Origin: Streptomyces bobili
Lineage (GTDB): Bacteria; Actinomycetota; Actinomycetes; Streptomycetales; Streptomycetaceae
Assembly (NCBI RefSeq): GCF_002154575.1
Contig: NZ_MUBA01000130.1
Coordinates: forward strand, 1 to 44,688
Reading direction: 5' to 3'
DNA length: 44,688 nt
Shown here piece after piece: positions 44,282 to 44,688 of this stretch; position 1 is the first letter of the stretch, and each line of letters begins with the position of its first letter. A model generated the notes under the pieces. That model saw nothing but the letters and a program-made list of their open reading frames with translations, ran no database searches and was not told where the DNA came from. A program made the position numbers and the translations under genes.

Positions 44282-44688
44282 GTGCCGGGTTTCACGCATC
44301 TGCACACCGTCTCCGGGTTCTCCCTGCGCTACGGCGCCTCCCACCCGGAGCGGCTCGCCGAGCGTGCCTTCGAGCGAGGCATGGACGCCCTCGCCCTCAC
44401 CGACCGCGACACCCTCGCCGGTACGGTCCGTTTCGCCAAGGCCTGCGCGAAGGCGGGCGTACGTCCGCTGTTCGGGGTGGACCTGGCGGTGGCCGCCCCC
44501 GAGCCGGTACGCAAGGAGAGGCGCCGCACCCCGGTCCGCGGAGGTGCCTTCATCGACGAGTCGGCACCCCGTGTCACCTTCCTCGCCCGCGATGGCGCCC
44601 GGGGCTGGGCCGACCTGTGCCGCATCGTCACCGCCGCCCACACCGCCCCGGACACCCCCCTGCTCCCCTGGGAGGACAACCGCGGCGA
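44282..44688 (+). CDS. dnaE2: DNA polymerase III alpha-type polymerase, PHP domain start (3' end cut by window edge)
   Basis: 135 residues are visible before the window ends. The start FTHLHTVSGFSLRYGASHPE with RLAERAFERGMDALALTDRD is a PHP domain, with metal-ligand HLHT and LTD motifs. The SLRYGASHPERL wording is closer to the error-prone DnaE2/ImuC group than to replicative DnaE1. A DnaE2 would act in SOS mutagenesis with ImuA and ImuB partners, which may follow beyond the window. The GTG at 44282 follows GGGAGG by five bases. Two LexA-like boxes upstream support the DnaE2 assignment, but the polymerase domain is not visible. Confidence 0.8.
   Translation, partial: MPGFTHLHTVSGFSLRYGASHPERLAERAFERGMDALALTDRDTLAGTVRFAKACAKAGVRPLFGVDLAVAAPEPVRKERRRTPVRGGAFIDESAPRVTFLARDGARGWADLCRIVTAAHTAPDTPLLPWEDNRG

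Overview
The window reads as a piece of a Streptomyces chromosome core. Base composition is very high in GC, many genes start with GTG, and genes are densely packed with strong GC bias at third codon positions. The content is typical of the genus: streptogrisin-type proteases, an Rpf/LysM cell-wall protein, a SepF paralogue, a Cys-tailed DUF5685-like protein and several apparently leaderless genes. From memory, the order pyrG - NUDIX - TPR - ald - parA-like - scpA - scpB - rluB - aroH - tyrA - cmk - plsC - der resembles the conserved order in other Streptomyces genomes. I see no phage, insertion sequence, CRISPR array, rRNA or tRNA.

Layout. 1-3011 (minus): a truncated PucR-type regulator and a GH15 glucoamylase/trehalase. 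3545-9467 (plus): CTP synthase with a clean terminator, an ADP-ribose-type NUDIX hydrolase, a STAND/TPR protein with an altered Walker A motif, and alanine dehydrogenase. 9827-14452 (plus): a ParA-like ATPase, an overlapping small ribbon-helix-helix-like protein, the condensin partners ScpA and ScpB, and an RluB-type pseudouridine synthase. 14603-16344 (plus): an NrtR regulator and ADP-ribosylglycohydrolase operon with a perfect palindrome over its -10. 16351-21515: a Rieske lipoprotein (minus), then chorismate mutase, prephenate dehydrogenase, CMP kinase, an acyltransferase and the GTPase Der. 21614-26586: two uncharacterised genes (minus), an Rpf-LysM protein behind a structured leader, an orphan cytochrome oxidase subunit I (minus), and an I78-type inhibitor. 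26635-32305: a PAP2 membrane phosphatase (minus), a PIG-V-like mannosyltransferase (minus), an MFS exporter and a glutaryl-CoA-dehydrogenase-like enzyme. 32342-34319: a SepF paralogue divergent from a protein ending in a 16-Cys tail. 34381-40223: an amino-acid-type ABC system mixed with two redox-type proteins. 40639-42935: two streptogrisin proteases in tandem. 43061-44688: a YhgE/Pip-like membrane protein (minus) and the start of a dnaE-type polymerase behind two LexA-like boxes.

The most interesting region is 34381-40223. A lipoprotein binding protein (minus) faces an operon of permease, FAD/NAD(P)-binding protein, ABC ATPase and a shortened luciferase-like monooxygenase (plus). Upstream of the binding-protein gene I find a 23-codon unannotated ORF (35546-35475, minus) whose C-terminal part reads SHIDFGRVWSSSC. 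This matches the H-[IV]-D-x-x-R-x-x-S-x-x-C pattern of actinobacterial leader peptides placed before sulfur-metabolism genes. It appears to be translated from a leaderless transcript and is followed by a small hairpin. Together this suggests a cysteine-responsive sulfur-compound scavenging system whose substrate is unknown.

Other notable signals are the NrtR operator, the paired SOS boxes, the ParA plus ribbon-helix-helix pair beside scpAB, short tandem repeats just past several stop codons, and long perfect hairpins between convergent genes.
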